Assembly (NCBI GenBank): GCA_025266875.1
Contig: JALLLT010000005.1
Span: forward strand, 1,240,001 to 1,304,000
From: Fennellomyces sp. T-0311
Taxonomy: Eukaryota > Mucoromycota > Mucoromycetes > Mucorales > Lichtheimiaceae
Reading direction: 5' to 3'
Length of the DNA: 64,000 nt
Below are positions 45,943 to 59,493 of the stretch, in pieces (the stretch's first letter is position 1; the number at the start of each line of letters is the position of its first letter). Under the pieces are notes generated by a model. The model searched no databases. It had not been told where the DNA came from and saw only the letters and a program-made list of their open reading frames with translations. The translations under genes and the position numbers were made by a program.

Positions 45943-47970
45943 TCATTCACGCCTTATGGTTACATTAGAGAGCTTTTGAGTACTATACTGATTACGATAT
46001 GATAGTTGAACATCCCAACGGCCCTTACTGTAAGCATCACTATCTTGCACAGTTTCTTGATTTACCAGGGCATTCACTTGCTCTGGTGAAATTGGATTTC
46101 CATTCTCTCCGGCAATAACCGGATTGTCAAACGACATAATAGTCAACAGTGTCTTTTTGGACAGTAGTCGCTGTAGTCCTTCTTTGCTAATCCGTGTCGC
46201 GTAGGCGATATACCCATCCCATCGTGCAGCGAACGCAGTTAGTTGTGGTAAATCTGCGATACTGTCAAGCACAATATACGGCAATCGACGTATATTACGA
46301 AACACCAGTGACTCGATAGCCGTTTCGCTGAGGGTCCGAATGAATTCTGCTAGGTACACACCATGCAGAGAATCTGTTTCCAAGTAAATGTCCAGGACTT
46401 TGAGAGTTGGTATCGTGGCGATTGTTTGGAGTATATTGCAATCGAGGGCGAACGCAATCGAAAATCGAATCACTTCAAGACTTGCGTTTCTAGCCAGGTA
46501 GTCGAATAGATGAGTCGTACCTGCTTTGACTTCTGATGCGGTATGGTTATGATCGGATCCACTACCATTCACTTCAAGATGTTTCAATCGCTTCAGGCCT
46601 GTAAATTCCGTCGGCAGCTTGAAATATCCATTAAAGTTCGCTATAACCAACTTTTCCAAGGCAGGGACATTGTTGAGCATGGCGTTGAGTGAAAATCCAT
46701 ATGGAAGCTGTGACATTCTCCAGAACAAGACACGTAATCGATGCATTGTATCCAGAGGATGAGTCACTGCAAGTAAATCGAACGAGAAGTCCAAGTCAAG
46801 AATCTCTAACGAGGGGCAGTGATTGAGCAGGGCAATGAGAGGGTTTGCATTACAGTGACTGGCTCTGAATATCATTGTACGGAGCTTTGGTAACTTGAGC
46901 GATGAAATTGCAGACATGAAGGAAATATTCATCCCAGTTTTGCGGATGGAGAGAAATTCCAAAGTGCGTTGATTTCTTGTCAAGTGTCGGGCTAATTGAT
47001 CATCCAGGCTTTCTGTGCTATATGCATTAAAGTAACGAAGCCCAGGTTGGTCGCTAATGTAGGCATTTGGATCGTCGGCAACCCGCAGAAGATTGCTATA
47101 GTTAGTCTGGCTCATTCTGAGGACAGTTATCTTGGGACACCAAGAAAAAACCAAGTCGAGATTCGTGGAAATGGAACCGCTCGAGAATCTCGGCCGTGGG
47201 TGGTTCCCTATGCCAATGAGCGATCGCAATTCAGGGCACCTCTTCAAAACGCGTACGATCTGGTTCTCTTCCATAATAGCGTCCAACACCAGATGTGTGA
47301 TCTTTGAGGGGTAATCGATTCCTTTTTTGGACGATTGTATATCATCACTTGTTACTAGGAAATTGCATTCTCGGCATGAAAAATGTGTAAGTTCTGAGCA
47401 AGTATCCAGTATAAATGTCGGCATAATGCTGGATTGGCTCTCTGTCAGCTTCAAGTGTGTCAAATGCGGTGCCAGTTGTGCTAGCGAACTGAGGAACTTG
47501 GCTTGATCGGTGATACTCCAGCGCAACAGTTCTGATAGTGTACACCGTATCGTTAGAGAATATTGGATAACATCCAACAGAGTTATCTTACCAAGAGACG
47601 TGACTCCAGTGCATCCCCAGTCCTGAAGCTTTTGCATAAGTGCATACATGTATGATTCCTCATTGAGAAGCTCGGTGGATCCAATAGTGACAGTTTCAAC
47701 ATGGCTTCCAAGACAACGTTCGCGGCGTCCATGTGTCACAGACAAATCTCGTGGATCGAGTTGCAATTCCATCCATATAGATTGTGCGTACTGCGGAGTG
47801 AATCCGTACCAATCGCGGCAGACAGCCATGCACACCAGACAATCTTCTTTATTCAGGTAAGAGAAAATCTCAAACACAATGTCGCTAGGTAATGTGAACA
47901 TTGTTTCGACGAGTTGGTCGTGAGATTCTGTTGACAAAATACCGGATTGCGCCACTTGCGTCCATGGCAA
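45943..47970 (-). CDS. F-box protein with leucine-rich repeats
   Basis: A single-exon gene of 675 aa. The F-box is near residues 25-70 (FTLPSDIVFEIFSYLNKEDC, VCRDWYGFTPQ). Unlike the copies at 18.8-29 kb it has no TPR region before the F-box. The rest is a long LRR solenoid (for example ALEKLVIANFNGYFKLP, LTGLKRLKHLEVNGSG). The likely role is a substrate receptor of an SCF ubiquitin ligase. It is divergent to the HET gene at 48195, with only 224 bp between the two starts, so the two may share regulation. Confidence 0.85.
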   Translation of the reverse strand: MPWTQVAQSGILSTESHDQLVETMFTLPSDIVFEIFSYLNKEDCLVCMAVCRDWYGFTPQYAQSIWMELQLDPRDLSVTHGRRERCLGSHVETVTIGSTELLNEESYMYALMQKLQDWGCTGVTSLGKITLLDVIQYSLTIRCTLSELLRWSITDQAKFLSSLAQLAPHLTHLKLTESQSSIMPTFILDTCSELTHFSCRECNFLVTSDDIQSSKKGIDYPSKITHLVLDAIMEENQIVRVLKRCPELRSLIGIGNHPRPRFSSGSISTNLDLVFSWCPKITVLRMSQTNYSNLLRVADDPNAYISDQPGLRYFNAYSTESLDDQLARHLTRNQRTLEFLSIRKTGMNISFMSAISSLKLPKLRTMIFRASHCNANPLIALLNHCPSLEILDLDFSFDLLAVTHPLDTMHRLRVLFWRMSQLPYGFSLNAMLNNVPALEKLVIANFNGYFKLPTEFTGLKRLKHLEVNGSGSDHNHTASEVKAGTTHLFDYLARNASLEVIRFSIAFALDCNILQTIATIPTLKVLDIYLETDSLHGVYLAEFIRTLSETAIESLVFRNIRRLPYIVLDSIADLPQLTAFAARWDGYIAYATRISKEGLQRLLSKKTLLTIMSFDNPVIAGENGNPISPEQVNALVNQETVQDSDAYSKGRWDVQLSYRNQYSTQKLSNVTIRRE

Positions 47971-48194
47971 TTAAAGTTTATGGCTTGGTAGCAAATGTTA
48001 CACTTTGCTGTACAAGAGAAGGGAGCCTATATAGCTTTTTCTTTTTCTCTGCACTTTTTTTGGCTGCTCTCTACTTCACCGCCCGCAACGAAGCATCATC
48101 AGCTACGGTATAGTAACATAGTATACATCGCAGTAAAGTTTAACCAGCGTATAATTACACGCACAGATAGATTGTCCAAGACATTATTCCCAAA
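47971..48194. promoter_or_regulatory. Shared intergenic promoter region of F-box/LRR and HET genes
   Basis: The 224 bp between two divergent start codons must carry both promoters. It contains a pyrimidine-rich stretch (48030-48062). No specific factor site is claimed. Confidence 0.5.
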
Positions 48195-49835
48195 ATGTAC
48201 ATCGAGTATCATACTCCACAGCTTGTGACAAACCGTCTCCATCCCAGCGTTTGGACAAAATCAAAACGAGCTGGGGGGATATACAGACCTACATGGCTTA
48301 TTCGAGCATCCGATTGGCAAAAGGTCCCTGGCACCGAAGCGAAAAACGGATATTGTACTCTATCGTATTGCTGGGAGCAATCAGGTGAAATTGTCACAGC
48401 CGAGAACGGCGACTCCGTCTGTGTTGATGAGCCACACCACCAAATTACGTACCAAATGGCGTTTCCGCCTTTGATGTGGTTTACAGGAAAACCGAAAACA
48501 TTAGGCACAAAGAAAGTGACTTTTGAAGGTGTTCTTCAGCAAATTTGCAAGGATCATAAAATTGACTATCTGTGGTACGACAAAGTATGCATCGACCAGA
48601 CAAACAAAGAAGAGAAGCGACGCGAAATCAAGCAAATGCATCTTATCTACAGCAGCGCACGCTTTACGGTTGTTTTTATTCCGGAATTTGCCATAACCAC
48701 GTTCCAAAGTACTTTCTTATGGCCGATAACTGGACGAACCAGCCCAGCAGAAGTGAAGTGCTTTGAACGAATATATAGTTCATTGTGGTTCACGCGCAGC
48801 TGGACCCTTGAGGAATTGATGATGTCAACAGATATTTTGGTAGTTGGTCAAAATGCGTATACGTGGTACCTCAGAACTCGAGACCACGCAACTATATTTT
48901 TGAAGCAGTGTGATTACTTTACAACCCACATGCTTGGATACAAGGACCAAAATGTGAAAAGCGCGAGCCAGATTCTTTATTACGCGCATTCACGGACAAG
49001 TAGCAAAGAGCACGACAAGATATTTTCACTGGCAAATATTCTCAGCGACGTAGTATCCATCGATATGGATTACGATATCGACATTGTAACAATGGCTCAC
49101 GGATTTTATCGACGACTGGTCCAACGGGATCTTTCTATAATGTGTTTTGGTATGCGGTCGGTTTCGGACGAACAAGGCATAAAAACCCTGCCTATATCGC
49201 CCGCCACATTCAGCTCTTATGATCTTCCTTCATGGACAGGTGTTGCCGGACTGCATTCCCCGTATCCCGTAGCCGAAATTACACTGGACCAATACCAGAC
49301 ATATCATATGGACGATCATTCGCACTTGCACATCACCTGCCGGTTCCATAGTATTCGCCTCAAGCGATACGATGACCCTCTTTACAGCTACTTTGGCGAC
49401 AAGCGCAAAGAACGAGCACGTGGCAACAAGGCGAAGTCTCTCCAAGGTTTGAGTCAATGGCGAATGCTTGTTTTTGCAGGCTTTTACGCTACACATTATT
49501 GGAAAACCGACCAACCAACTTTTACTTCTCCCATTTTGCCACTTTCGCTGACCGAAGATTGCGAAGAGTGTATTATTCCAGCAATGCTATTCGACATCGC
49601 AGGGTTTACTAGATATTATGTTGATCCTTTCGGTTTTAAAACAAATACTGGTTTCTGTCACGCCTACATGTTGCCGGTTTTGAAGAAATCGACCAGCAGC
49701 CAACTCTACAAAGTTGTTGGTTCTATTTTACTCAAGATCTACCGTCGCAAGGAAACCCCCGAACACCCTCATGAATTTCTAGATCGTTTATTTACCCCTC
49801 TTTGTGCTGAACCCAAAGAGTTTATCATCGAATAA
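48195..49835 (+). CDS. HET-domain (heterokaryon incompatibility) protein
   Basis: A single-exon gene of 546 aa. The HET domain shows its three usual blocks: YCTLSYCWE near residue 55, LWYDKVCIDQTNKEEKRREI near residues 126-145, and RSWTLEELMMS near residue 203. In Ascomycota HET proteins trigger cell death on fusion of incompatible hyphae. In Mucoromycota the domain is present but the function is untested. The frame is intact, and the conservation of blocks in the relic at 3215-4531 supports it as a real gene. The C-terminal half has no recognised domain. Confidence 0.9.
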   Translation: MYIEYHTPQLVTNRLHPSVWTKSKRAGGIYRPTWLIRASDWQKVPGTEAKNGYCTLSYCWEQSGEIVTAENGDSVCVDEPHHQITYQMAFPPLMWFTGKPKTLGTKKVTFEGVLQQICKDHKIDYLWYDKVCIDQTNKEEKRREIKQMHLIYSSARFTVVFIPEFAITTFQSTFLWPITGRTSPAEVKCFERIYSSLWFTRSWTLEELMMSTDILVVGQNAYTWYLRTRDHATIFLKQCDYFTTHMLGYKDQNVKSASQILYYAHSRTSSKEHDKIFSLANILSDVVSIDMDYDIDIVTMAHGFYRRLVQRDLSIMCFGMRSVSDEQGIKTLPISPATFSSYDLPSWTGVAGLHSPYPVAEITLDQYQTYHMDDHSHLHITCRFHSIRLKRYDDPLYSYFGDKRKERARGNKAKSLQGLSQWRMLVFAGFYATHYWKTDQPTFTSPILPLSLTEDCEECIIPAMLFDIAGFTRYYVDPFGFKTNTGFCHAYMLPVLKKSTSSQLYKVVGSILLKIYRRKETPEHPHEFLDRLFTPLCAEPKEFIIE

Positions 49836-50492
49836 ACTGTCCAACATACGTATTTTCAAGAAAAAGCCATACGCTCACCCATAATTCCATGTGCTCGCTG
49901 TCTATCACTCTATTCAAGGGAATAACCGGTGGATGTGGCCGGGACCTACTATATCCATCGCTTGTCTGGCACACTCACAAAAACACTACTCTGTATTAAT
50001 ATGTAGTGCCACCAATTTTTTCTTAGTTTTGCTTCAACGCACTACGCACCTTATTAGTGAACGTACTGAGCATGACGCATGAAGGTACAAGCTGAACAAC
50101 GCTGGCGTATTTATTGCTCAGGTTCCTATGATGGGCCGTGCAGCACTCTTCCTATCAAACCATGTGGTGCCTTGTTAGTATCAACGTCCATTTACACACG
50201 TAGGTACGGGGGAGCATAACTGGAGCTACGTACACCACAATTTAGGGGAAATGAAAGTACCAAGTGAGAGAGCGCCGCATACGTACTGGGCTGAGGTGAT
50301 TATGAAGAACACGAGACGCGTTTGTTTATTTTTTGTGCAAAAAAGAGGACTACTATGGATATTCGAAGCCAACATCCATCGTGAATAAGACAATGCCTGA
50401 CTTTATTATGGCACATCTACAAGTGTTTGAGGTATCGTTTAAAGTTGTTGCGCTATCACCACCAGCAAAGGAAAAAGGTATCTCGACCAAAT
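49836..50492. other. Intergenic stretch between convergent HET and DCN1 genes
   Basis: 3' flanks of both genes. No other feature was recognised. Confidence 0.4.
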
Positions 50493-51682
50493 TTAGGATT
50501 GCTGCTGCATATGCTCGACAAACTACAATTCAACGCAATCAGCAAAAATACGCGCGTTTTAGTCAGAGCAGTGAATTCTTTTTACCTCGTCGATCAGGAT
50601 GGGCCAAGCACCCTCCGAGTCGTGCGTGCTAAAGTCAATGTCTGGCTGACTAGCGAAATCATAAAACTGTTTTTTTTCCCGCAGCATAATTAACCCGTGT
50701 GTCCGTATCGCGCAACAGAGCTCGATCCAAACTTACCAGGCTCCAGGTATCGCGAGAGATGGCTTTTCCATGCTTTTCCTACATGAGTGGACAGATCAGA
50801 ATCCCCACAGCGGCGTTTCGATGACAACAACGCGCACTCACTTCCAAAAATGTGATCCAGTTTTCCAGAAAGCTGAATCGACCGGTCAACAACAAACGCC
50901 ACAACTCGACGGCGGCTTCTAAGGCTACGATGGGCGTGTGAGTGGGTTAAGGTTTTTTTTCGCAGCAACGCATCTCGAAAACACGTACACAGACTCTTTT
51001 GGCCAGTCTGCCGGCCAAGAAGGAAGGCATAGCTGTAGACTTTTCGGAAGCTCTCTGGATCATTCATCTGTTCGCGGAGGGACGGTAAGGCTTGTCTTAA
51101 CTTTGGAATGGTGTCGCACTGGAGCCGGATCATGCCCTGGACAAAGTTCTTGTGGCCGAATTCACCCATACGTTCTGATCCGAGATGATAGGAAACGAGC
51201 AAGAACTCTAGCTGTGTTGGTTCGATATCCAAGTCATTGCAAAGCTTCATTGTTCCGTCAATCATGATCATTTCCTTGCTATCTGGATCTGCTGCGTGTT
51301 CAGTTTGATAACAAAAAGAAGAAGGGTTCTGGATCGTTTACCTCGGTACGTTGAGTATGTTCGCTCCACCGTTCGGATATCGCATCCAGTGGAAGGCGCA
51401 ACCATCGCTGCCTCACCGCCTCCAGACTCGTAATAAGCATTCAAAGCAACATTGACATCCCAATTGACACTCTTCAGCCGCTGAACAGCCTCATGGTCAC
51501 TGCGAACAAGTCAGTGGGGGGTGGGGGACTCTTTTAGTTGCAAGTTTAGGTGTACCTCATGCCCGTAAACTCGACCAAGTTTTTTACTTTTTCCTGCTGA
51601 TTCGCTTTCAACGTTAGCTGGTTCAAGTCAATGTCAAGTCGCTTGGGAGCCCCTTGCTAATCACACCGCTTACTGAAGCCAT
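50493..51682 (-). CDS. DCN1: DCN1-like protein (defective in cullin neddylation)
   Basis: Reading back from the stop, exons are 50522-50493, 50666-50586, 50778-50737, 50924-50842 and one ending at 50989. Two upstream exons carry the UBA-like domain (EKVKNLVEFTGM, SDHEAVQRLKSVNWDVN). The PONY/DCUN1 domain includes MIMIDGTMKLCNDLDIEPTQ, LLVSYHLGSERMGEF, SYAFLLGRQTGQKSL, ELWRLLLTGRFSFLENWITF, and the end DEFVEHMQQQS. The protein promotes Nedd8 transfer to cullins, which activates SCF ligases. The very first exon is uncertain. The ATG at 51682 (MAS) would need an implausible 17-nt intron to reach the UBA frame, so the true start may be elsewhere or the sequence may hold an error. Confidence 0.85.
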
Positions 51683-51817
51683 TTTTAAAGTTAAACAAGT
51701 TTTAAAAGGAATAACGAGTGCCCGTCGGACATTGCCCAGATTTCCACTTTACAAATTTTGAGCCATCGCTCGTTTACCGCCCTGGGGGCACTCTCTTTTC
51801 AAATAACATAATAAGCA
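51683..51817. promoter_or_regulatory. Short divergent promoter region of DCN1 and AIM24
   Basis: Only 135 bp separate the two proposed starts, so the promoters must overlap. No known motif is claimed. Confidence 0.45.
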
Positions 51818-53574
51818 ATGGCATTTATGCGTACGCGCATGTTGGATGCCCCATTGCGGGCAATCGTTCAGCAGCAGTACAGGACTTATGTAGGACTCGC
51901 GTATCACGAAGCAGCTCAGCCTGAACATCAAGTCGCTCATGTTACTGGCGTCCAAACCGTCGATCGTTCGCTAAAGTCATTCCAACACACGTCGTCGACC
52001 AGCCAAGCTTCGAGTGGCATTTCGTCTATTGGTCAAGGTAGCGCGTATGTTCGCCAATACCTTGTCTGCGTAGTTAAAACTATTCCATAGACGCCGCCTC
52101 GAAAAGTACCGCCGAGCCCTTGTTTGAGGTGATATCCTCGGGAGTGGGTACGTGTTTTATTTTTTCTTGCATAGTTTCCGTCGTTTCACAGGTAGAGTAA
52201 CCTTTTTTTTACGCTCAGGATCCGCCCTTTTGATCAAGGTAAACGAACTGCGGTGACACTTTTGAATTCCAACTGACTTTACGGATAGCTTCCGCCGGAT
52301 ACGGAAATCACTGCAGCAACAGGATCAGCGGTTGGTGCGTCTAGCCGAGTACGTGGTTTCCATAGATTCAACGAGAAGCGCGTCACCCTGACAACAAAAC
52401 TTGTGTAGGTTACATCAAAACTCTCACTCGACGATAACTCGGCAGTCAAGGCAGTTGCTGGCAAGCTTGTCGGCGAACCCATGTTCTTCCAAAAGGTGAG
52501 CAATGACTCAAAAACACCTCATCGATTTGATCTAACGCTGCGATTGACAGTACTACACGAAACAAAGCGCTGGCGATATCCTGCTGGCGCCCAAACGTAT
52601 CGGTGAAATCGCCATTGTCAATATTCGTGGTAGCACCAAATATGCTTTGAGAAGAGACGCCTTTTTAGCAAAGACAGAAAAAGTTACGCTTGATTTGGGA
52701 CTGAACGGCGTCAAGGGCAAAGATACGGTGAGTTGAACAGACCAGCTACGGAGACGGTGTATATTGATTTTAGTTTGCAGGGTCTTGTCAACAAGCTCGT
52801 GCACACCGTCAGCGGTCCAGGAACCATCGCAGTTTCGCATTATGGTGGACTATACCGGCTGTCATTGAGTGCAGGCGAAGAATACCTGGTGAACCCAAGG
52901 TAAGAAGTGATCCATTTCCGAATAGAGAGAGAGACTCATGTCAATATGATAGAAACCTTGTGATGTGGGATGTACGAACCGAGCCAACCAAACTGCACCC
53001 CGCCAACCCTCTCATTCCTTCACCACGATCGCCCCTCAGAAAGTACACGTTCGTTCGAAACATCGCCGATAGTCCATCGATGCAGCCCCGATTGCAGTAC
53101 ATGAACAGCGTTCTCAAGACACTGCGTAATTACATCTTGGGTGCACCCGTATGTCGATCCGCCAGTCTTGAAAGTAACTTTCACTCACTTTATTGTATCA
53201 TAGGATTTTGTGCGTCTCAAGGGTCCCGGTGATATGTACTTGGCATCAAGAGTGGAGCCACGCTTCGAAAAGGCTAGAATGTGAGTTTTCTTTATATATG
53301 CAGTTTAAAAAGCAAAAAGGTTCATTGAACAATGGTTATTAGTATGAATGCGCTGGCTGCTGCCAATGACTCACTTACCCAAGCATTCGAGCCATCAGCA
53401 CTGTTCCCTGCTGCTCCGGCAGAGAACTATACACATGCCTATTCCTCAAAACGAAAGCAACATCCAGGCTATGCCAGTGGAAAGTCGATCAACGGTGTGC
53501 CTACGTACTATGCCGAGGTGGGCGCAAAGGGAAAGGTCACCTTCATCGCCAACAGGCCCAGCGAATCTGCATAA
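51818..53574 (+). CDS. AIM24: AIM24-family mitochondrial protein
   Basis: Ten exons (51818-52037, 52091-52147, 52219-52238, 52289-52348, 52409-52495, 52551-52727, 52781-52899, 52953-53148, 53204-53280, 53343-53574) give 414 aa. The N-terminus (MAFMRTRMLDAPLRAIVQQQ) looks like a mitochondrial presequence. The AIM24 (DUF124-like) beta-rich body includes PLFEVISSGVGSALLIKLPP, TSKLSLDDNSAVKAVAGKLV, GDILLAPKRIGEIAIV and GPGTIAVSHYGGLYRLSLSA. Aim24 in yeast is a mitochondrial inner-membrane protein affecting MICOS stability. A 62-nt intron at 52349-52408 removes a stop codon that would otherwise break the frame. Complete and apparently functional. Confidence 0.85.
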
Positions 53575-53667
53575 TAAAGTGTTGTTTATATGATCCAAAG
53601 CGAGCACTGTCATTATGCAATATGCGTTTTAATTATGTGTATATACAGAATAGTAATGCGTATGAAA

Positions 53668-55385
53668 CTAATCGTCCCATCCTCCCACGTCCAATCCAGT
53701 GCCCGTCTCCTTTTCCTTTTGGTTGAGCAATACATCCACCACATCGACATTCGACTTTGCGGCCTTCTTTTGATTTGCTGTCATTTCCACAACGCCAACC
53801 ACACCAGACCGTTGCCGCATTGCATCCGAAACCGCCCGAACCGATTGTTTTTCACCTTCCTGCTCAGCAGCTGCGTCACTGACAAAGAACTGATCGCCAT
53901 CCTTGCGTTTCTTTTCTGTCTTTTGACCAGCCACGGACTCTTTACGCTTCTTGGGTTCGGTTGATACCTTGCTGACCGTCTTTTTCCTTTTCACTTCCTT
54001 TGGTTCTTCCACTGAGTCGACCTTCTTCTTGACTGCCTTTGCAACAACCTTCTTTTCGTCAACACTTGTTTTGATCACCTTTTCGGCTGCGGATTTTTTG
54101 GTTCTTTTGATTGGCGTCGTATCGTTGTCTTCGTGACGTTGCTTCTTTGCGCGACTTGCGACTGTCTCATCGTCGAATCGAGTACGCTTCTTCCTTGGTG
54201 GTGGATCCACTTGCATCCTATCCTCCTTCTCTGCTTCCTGCATCAACTTTTCGTGTTCTTTGGCCAATCGTTCACGTTTCAGACGCTGTTTCTTCTCCAC
54301 CAATTTGGGATTGGCCATTTGTTTTTCTCGTCGTTCGAGGAACTTGGCGTCAAAGCGTTCACCATCAAGAATACGAAGCGACGGCACCAAATTCCGGATC
54401 TATCCTCTCTCTCAGTTTTCATTGCCCACGTGTTAAACTTCTTTTTTTCTCCCAACTTACCGTAGTTTGATAATTGTCCTTTTCTGCAATCGGGTTGCCC
54501 TTCAAATTGAGGTTTGTCAGCTGCAGAAGAGATCCAAGAGCTGCCAGTTCCCTGTTCACATTGTAAGTCATATTTCTCGATTCCCAACCGTTGGGTCACT
54601 TACTTCCACGTCTTCAAATTGTTATTGCCCAAGTCGAGAATCTCGAGCGAGCTGCAGTGTCGCAGGGTATCTGGTATCTTTGAAATCGCATTGTCGTTCA
54701 CTCTGAGCTCTTTGAGTGCTGTGTTGGAGGAAAAGTCGGGCAGCTCTTGGATTTGGTTGTGGCCCAAGGATAACTTTGCCAGATTAGTCAATGCCGGTAA
54801 CGATGGCAACGTTTTGATCGCGTTATGTGACAACACTATGCAGATCACATGAGTATTTTTTTTTAAAAAAAAAACACCATAGCAACAATAAACGACGTTT
54901 ACCTAACGTGTTGAGACCCTTCAACGACGCTATTTGATCCGCATCCACTTTTCGGATACTGTTGTTATTGAGAATAAGCGCCTTTAGGTTCGCGAACGTG
55001 GTGACAGCAGGATCGATCCGGTTCCATTGATTGCGACTCACGTTGAGAACTTTAAAGAAGGGCGTGAGCTACATGCGCGTTACAGAAAAAAAAACCACTC
55101 TCTCTCATAAACTCGTTTACCAGTAAGTTTGGGTAGATCGCTTAGACCTTCCAAGGAAGACAGACTGTTGTTTGACAGGTTGAGCAATGTTAATGCAGTC
55201 AGGTTTTTCAATGGCGCAAGTGAACTGCTTGACAACGCGTTGACGCTAAGATTGAGTTTTCGCAAGGCGGCACACTCGGAAAGATCGTCCATTGAGGAAA
55301 TATCCTTCTTGGAAGCATTGATCTCGGTGATCTCTGCAAGCGGCTTATCGTACCACTGCGACAGTACTTCTGTTGTCAATTTCAT
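53668..55385 (-). CDS. LRR protein with lysine-rich C-terminal tail
   Basis: Five exons (55385-55121, 55049-54903, 54835-54604, 54551-54461, 54399-53668) give 488 aa. About residues 30-250 form SDS22-type leucine-rich repeats (LRKLNLSVNALSSSSL, LTLLNLSNNSLSSLEGL, LKALILNNNSIRKV, LAKLSLGHNQIQELP, LEILDLGNNNLKTW). The array ends in an LRR cap (NLVPSLRILDGERFDAKFLE). The remaining 220 residues are highly charged, with Lys/Glu-rich repeats and several putative nuclear localisation signals (PPRKKRTRF; KKRKES). The combination suggests a nuclear or nucleolar scaffold protein. I do not know its precise function. Confidence 0.85.
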
Positions 55386-56282
55386 AGCAAAGAGCTCAAA
55401 GGAAACAAAAAAAGCGCTTCTCCGCTCGCCGCATTTATTTTTTGGGAACAAGCATTTGCAGAAAGCCAGTTGACGGTATCGAAAAAGAATCAGGGCAATA
55501 GGCTTTGGTATAGCCATGGGCCCATTGTATGACCCTTTTCTAGAAAAAAAAAGTTGGTTCGCTTGCAACCCAAAGACCCTTTGCCTGAGTGTGTCCAAAG
55601 TGAAGAGTATGGCAAACGATTTGAAAAGTTTCGACAGCGACCATCGATCCCCTGGGTACTGTCAGGACGCCAAGGAGCTTGTGTTTCATTGGCGTCGAAA
55701 AACGAACAGTCGCCATAGAGCAAACGTTGCCAATGTGACGGAACAACCAAAAGTCATACTCTTCAGGTTACAGCATGCAAGTGGAGGCGACATTGTTGGC
55801 CATCAAGCCGCACGATCCATACGCCCACGGGGAACATGAGCCGCTGTGTGCCACATTGGAGCAATGTCATCAAGTCAGTAGGCCATCCGGACGATGATGC
55901 GGCTAGAAAGGCAGCAAGTCGGCCCTTTTTGTTTGTCACACGCATGTAAGCTTCTTCTTGCAAAATAGATATGCATGGAAGGCATGGGAAAAGCGCCAAC
56001 ACAAATGCGATGATACATTATCACATGTACAAAAGTAATCCGGGGCTCCACAAACGCTGATGTGGACCTGCTCCTTTAGTTTTCGATGGCAAGCGGCACG
56101 AGCCAATAGAGCCGTTTAATATTAAAGAGCGCAGGCGGGGCGAGCCATTGCAACCGTAAGCACGAATTTGCCTTAAAAGGTTCCTGCGAACTTTCTGTCA
56201 GCAGAAACTCTTTTTCTTTTTTTTTCTCATCGCCTCAGTCTTTTGATTCTCATTCCTTTTCTCCACAACTCCATTCAGAACC
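55386..56282. other. Divergent intergenic region upstream of LRR protein and ALDH
   Basis: The promoters of both flanking genes must lie here. A pyrimidine-rich stretch (about 56208-56238) directly precedes the ALDH start, as in strongly expressed fungal genes. ORFs here on either strand are unconvincing. Confidence 0.4.
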
Positions 56283-58451
<2,169 letters not shown>

Positions 58452-59493
58452 GTCATCTGTCCCAGCGTATGTCTTTTATCCCATCCATGTTACTTTATCA
58501 AAAAGAAAACAATACCTGCACCGAGTCTGTTATCTGTATTGAAATCCAACTTGCTCCAAAAGGAAATCATTTCCATTCGTGGATTCCGAATGAAAGGTGC
58601 TTTATGCCTTCCATGGATTTATATACTTTGCTCCGTGACGATCATCGACGTAACTCGGACGCTCCTTTGCCATGGTTTTTTTTTTTGGTGAATGGACACG
58701 CCAAGTAGCAACGATTATGCGTCAATGTTTGTGATACACCCCAGCGCATTGACTCGAGTCAGTAAAATGGAGTAAACGGAATCGGTCATTTATGAATACG
58801 ATAAGGCGGACTTCTATTATGAAATAGAGTCGTTGGCTTGATCAGAAAAGCAAAAGCGCTGGGGCATTACGTAGCTATTTTAAATCATTCCGACTTATGC
58901 ATTGGACTCTATACCCGGTGGGTGTGCTTCCATTTCGAGCAAGCCATCTTTTCCGAGGCATCATCTTCACAGCATCAAAAGGAAGCGTCTGAAAATTGTA
59001 GCCTACAGTGGAAGGGTTTGCGATAACCCGTTATCTCTTTAACACCTACATATGGATCCGAATTTAAGCTCAGAATAGCCGCATGTAGAGTTGGCGCATA
59101 ACTTTCATCCATGCATGAACAATCTGATAAAAGCAAACAAACTAACGGATCTGATACAGAAGCGGCAACCAGGCGCATTTGCCGTGCACACCATTGGTTA
59201 CATGAACATGATCGCTGAAGATCAAGACTGGACGGATTGTTTTAAAAGCTGTTTCTTATGCATGTATAGGCTCCTCTCCCATTAGTGCAGTGTTGCTTAG
59301 GAACACAAAGGAATGAAACCAATACTTCACGTGGTCAACCGACCTGCAATCGATGAAAGCTCTGATAGTTTGCTGATAACGTCACTTTTCTATTTTAACC
59401 GCTCAGAAAAAAAAAGTACATAAAGGTTTTTTTCTCAGGCTTTTTTTACCCCTTTTTCCTTCTCATCTCACTCTTTCTCTCTCAGACTAAACA
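58452..59493. other. Intergenic stretch between ALDH and arginase
   Basis: 3' flank of ALDH and promoter of arginase; a CT-rich leader (59428-59486) precedes the arginase ATG. Short ORFs at 58838-59285 have no family resemblance. Confidence 0.4.

Noticed and set aside
50333..50693. Two plus-strand ORFs of 88-99 codons
   Set aside because: They lie opposite the last exons of DCN1, which join correctly to the family's C-terminus.
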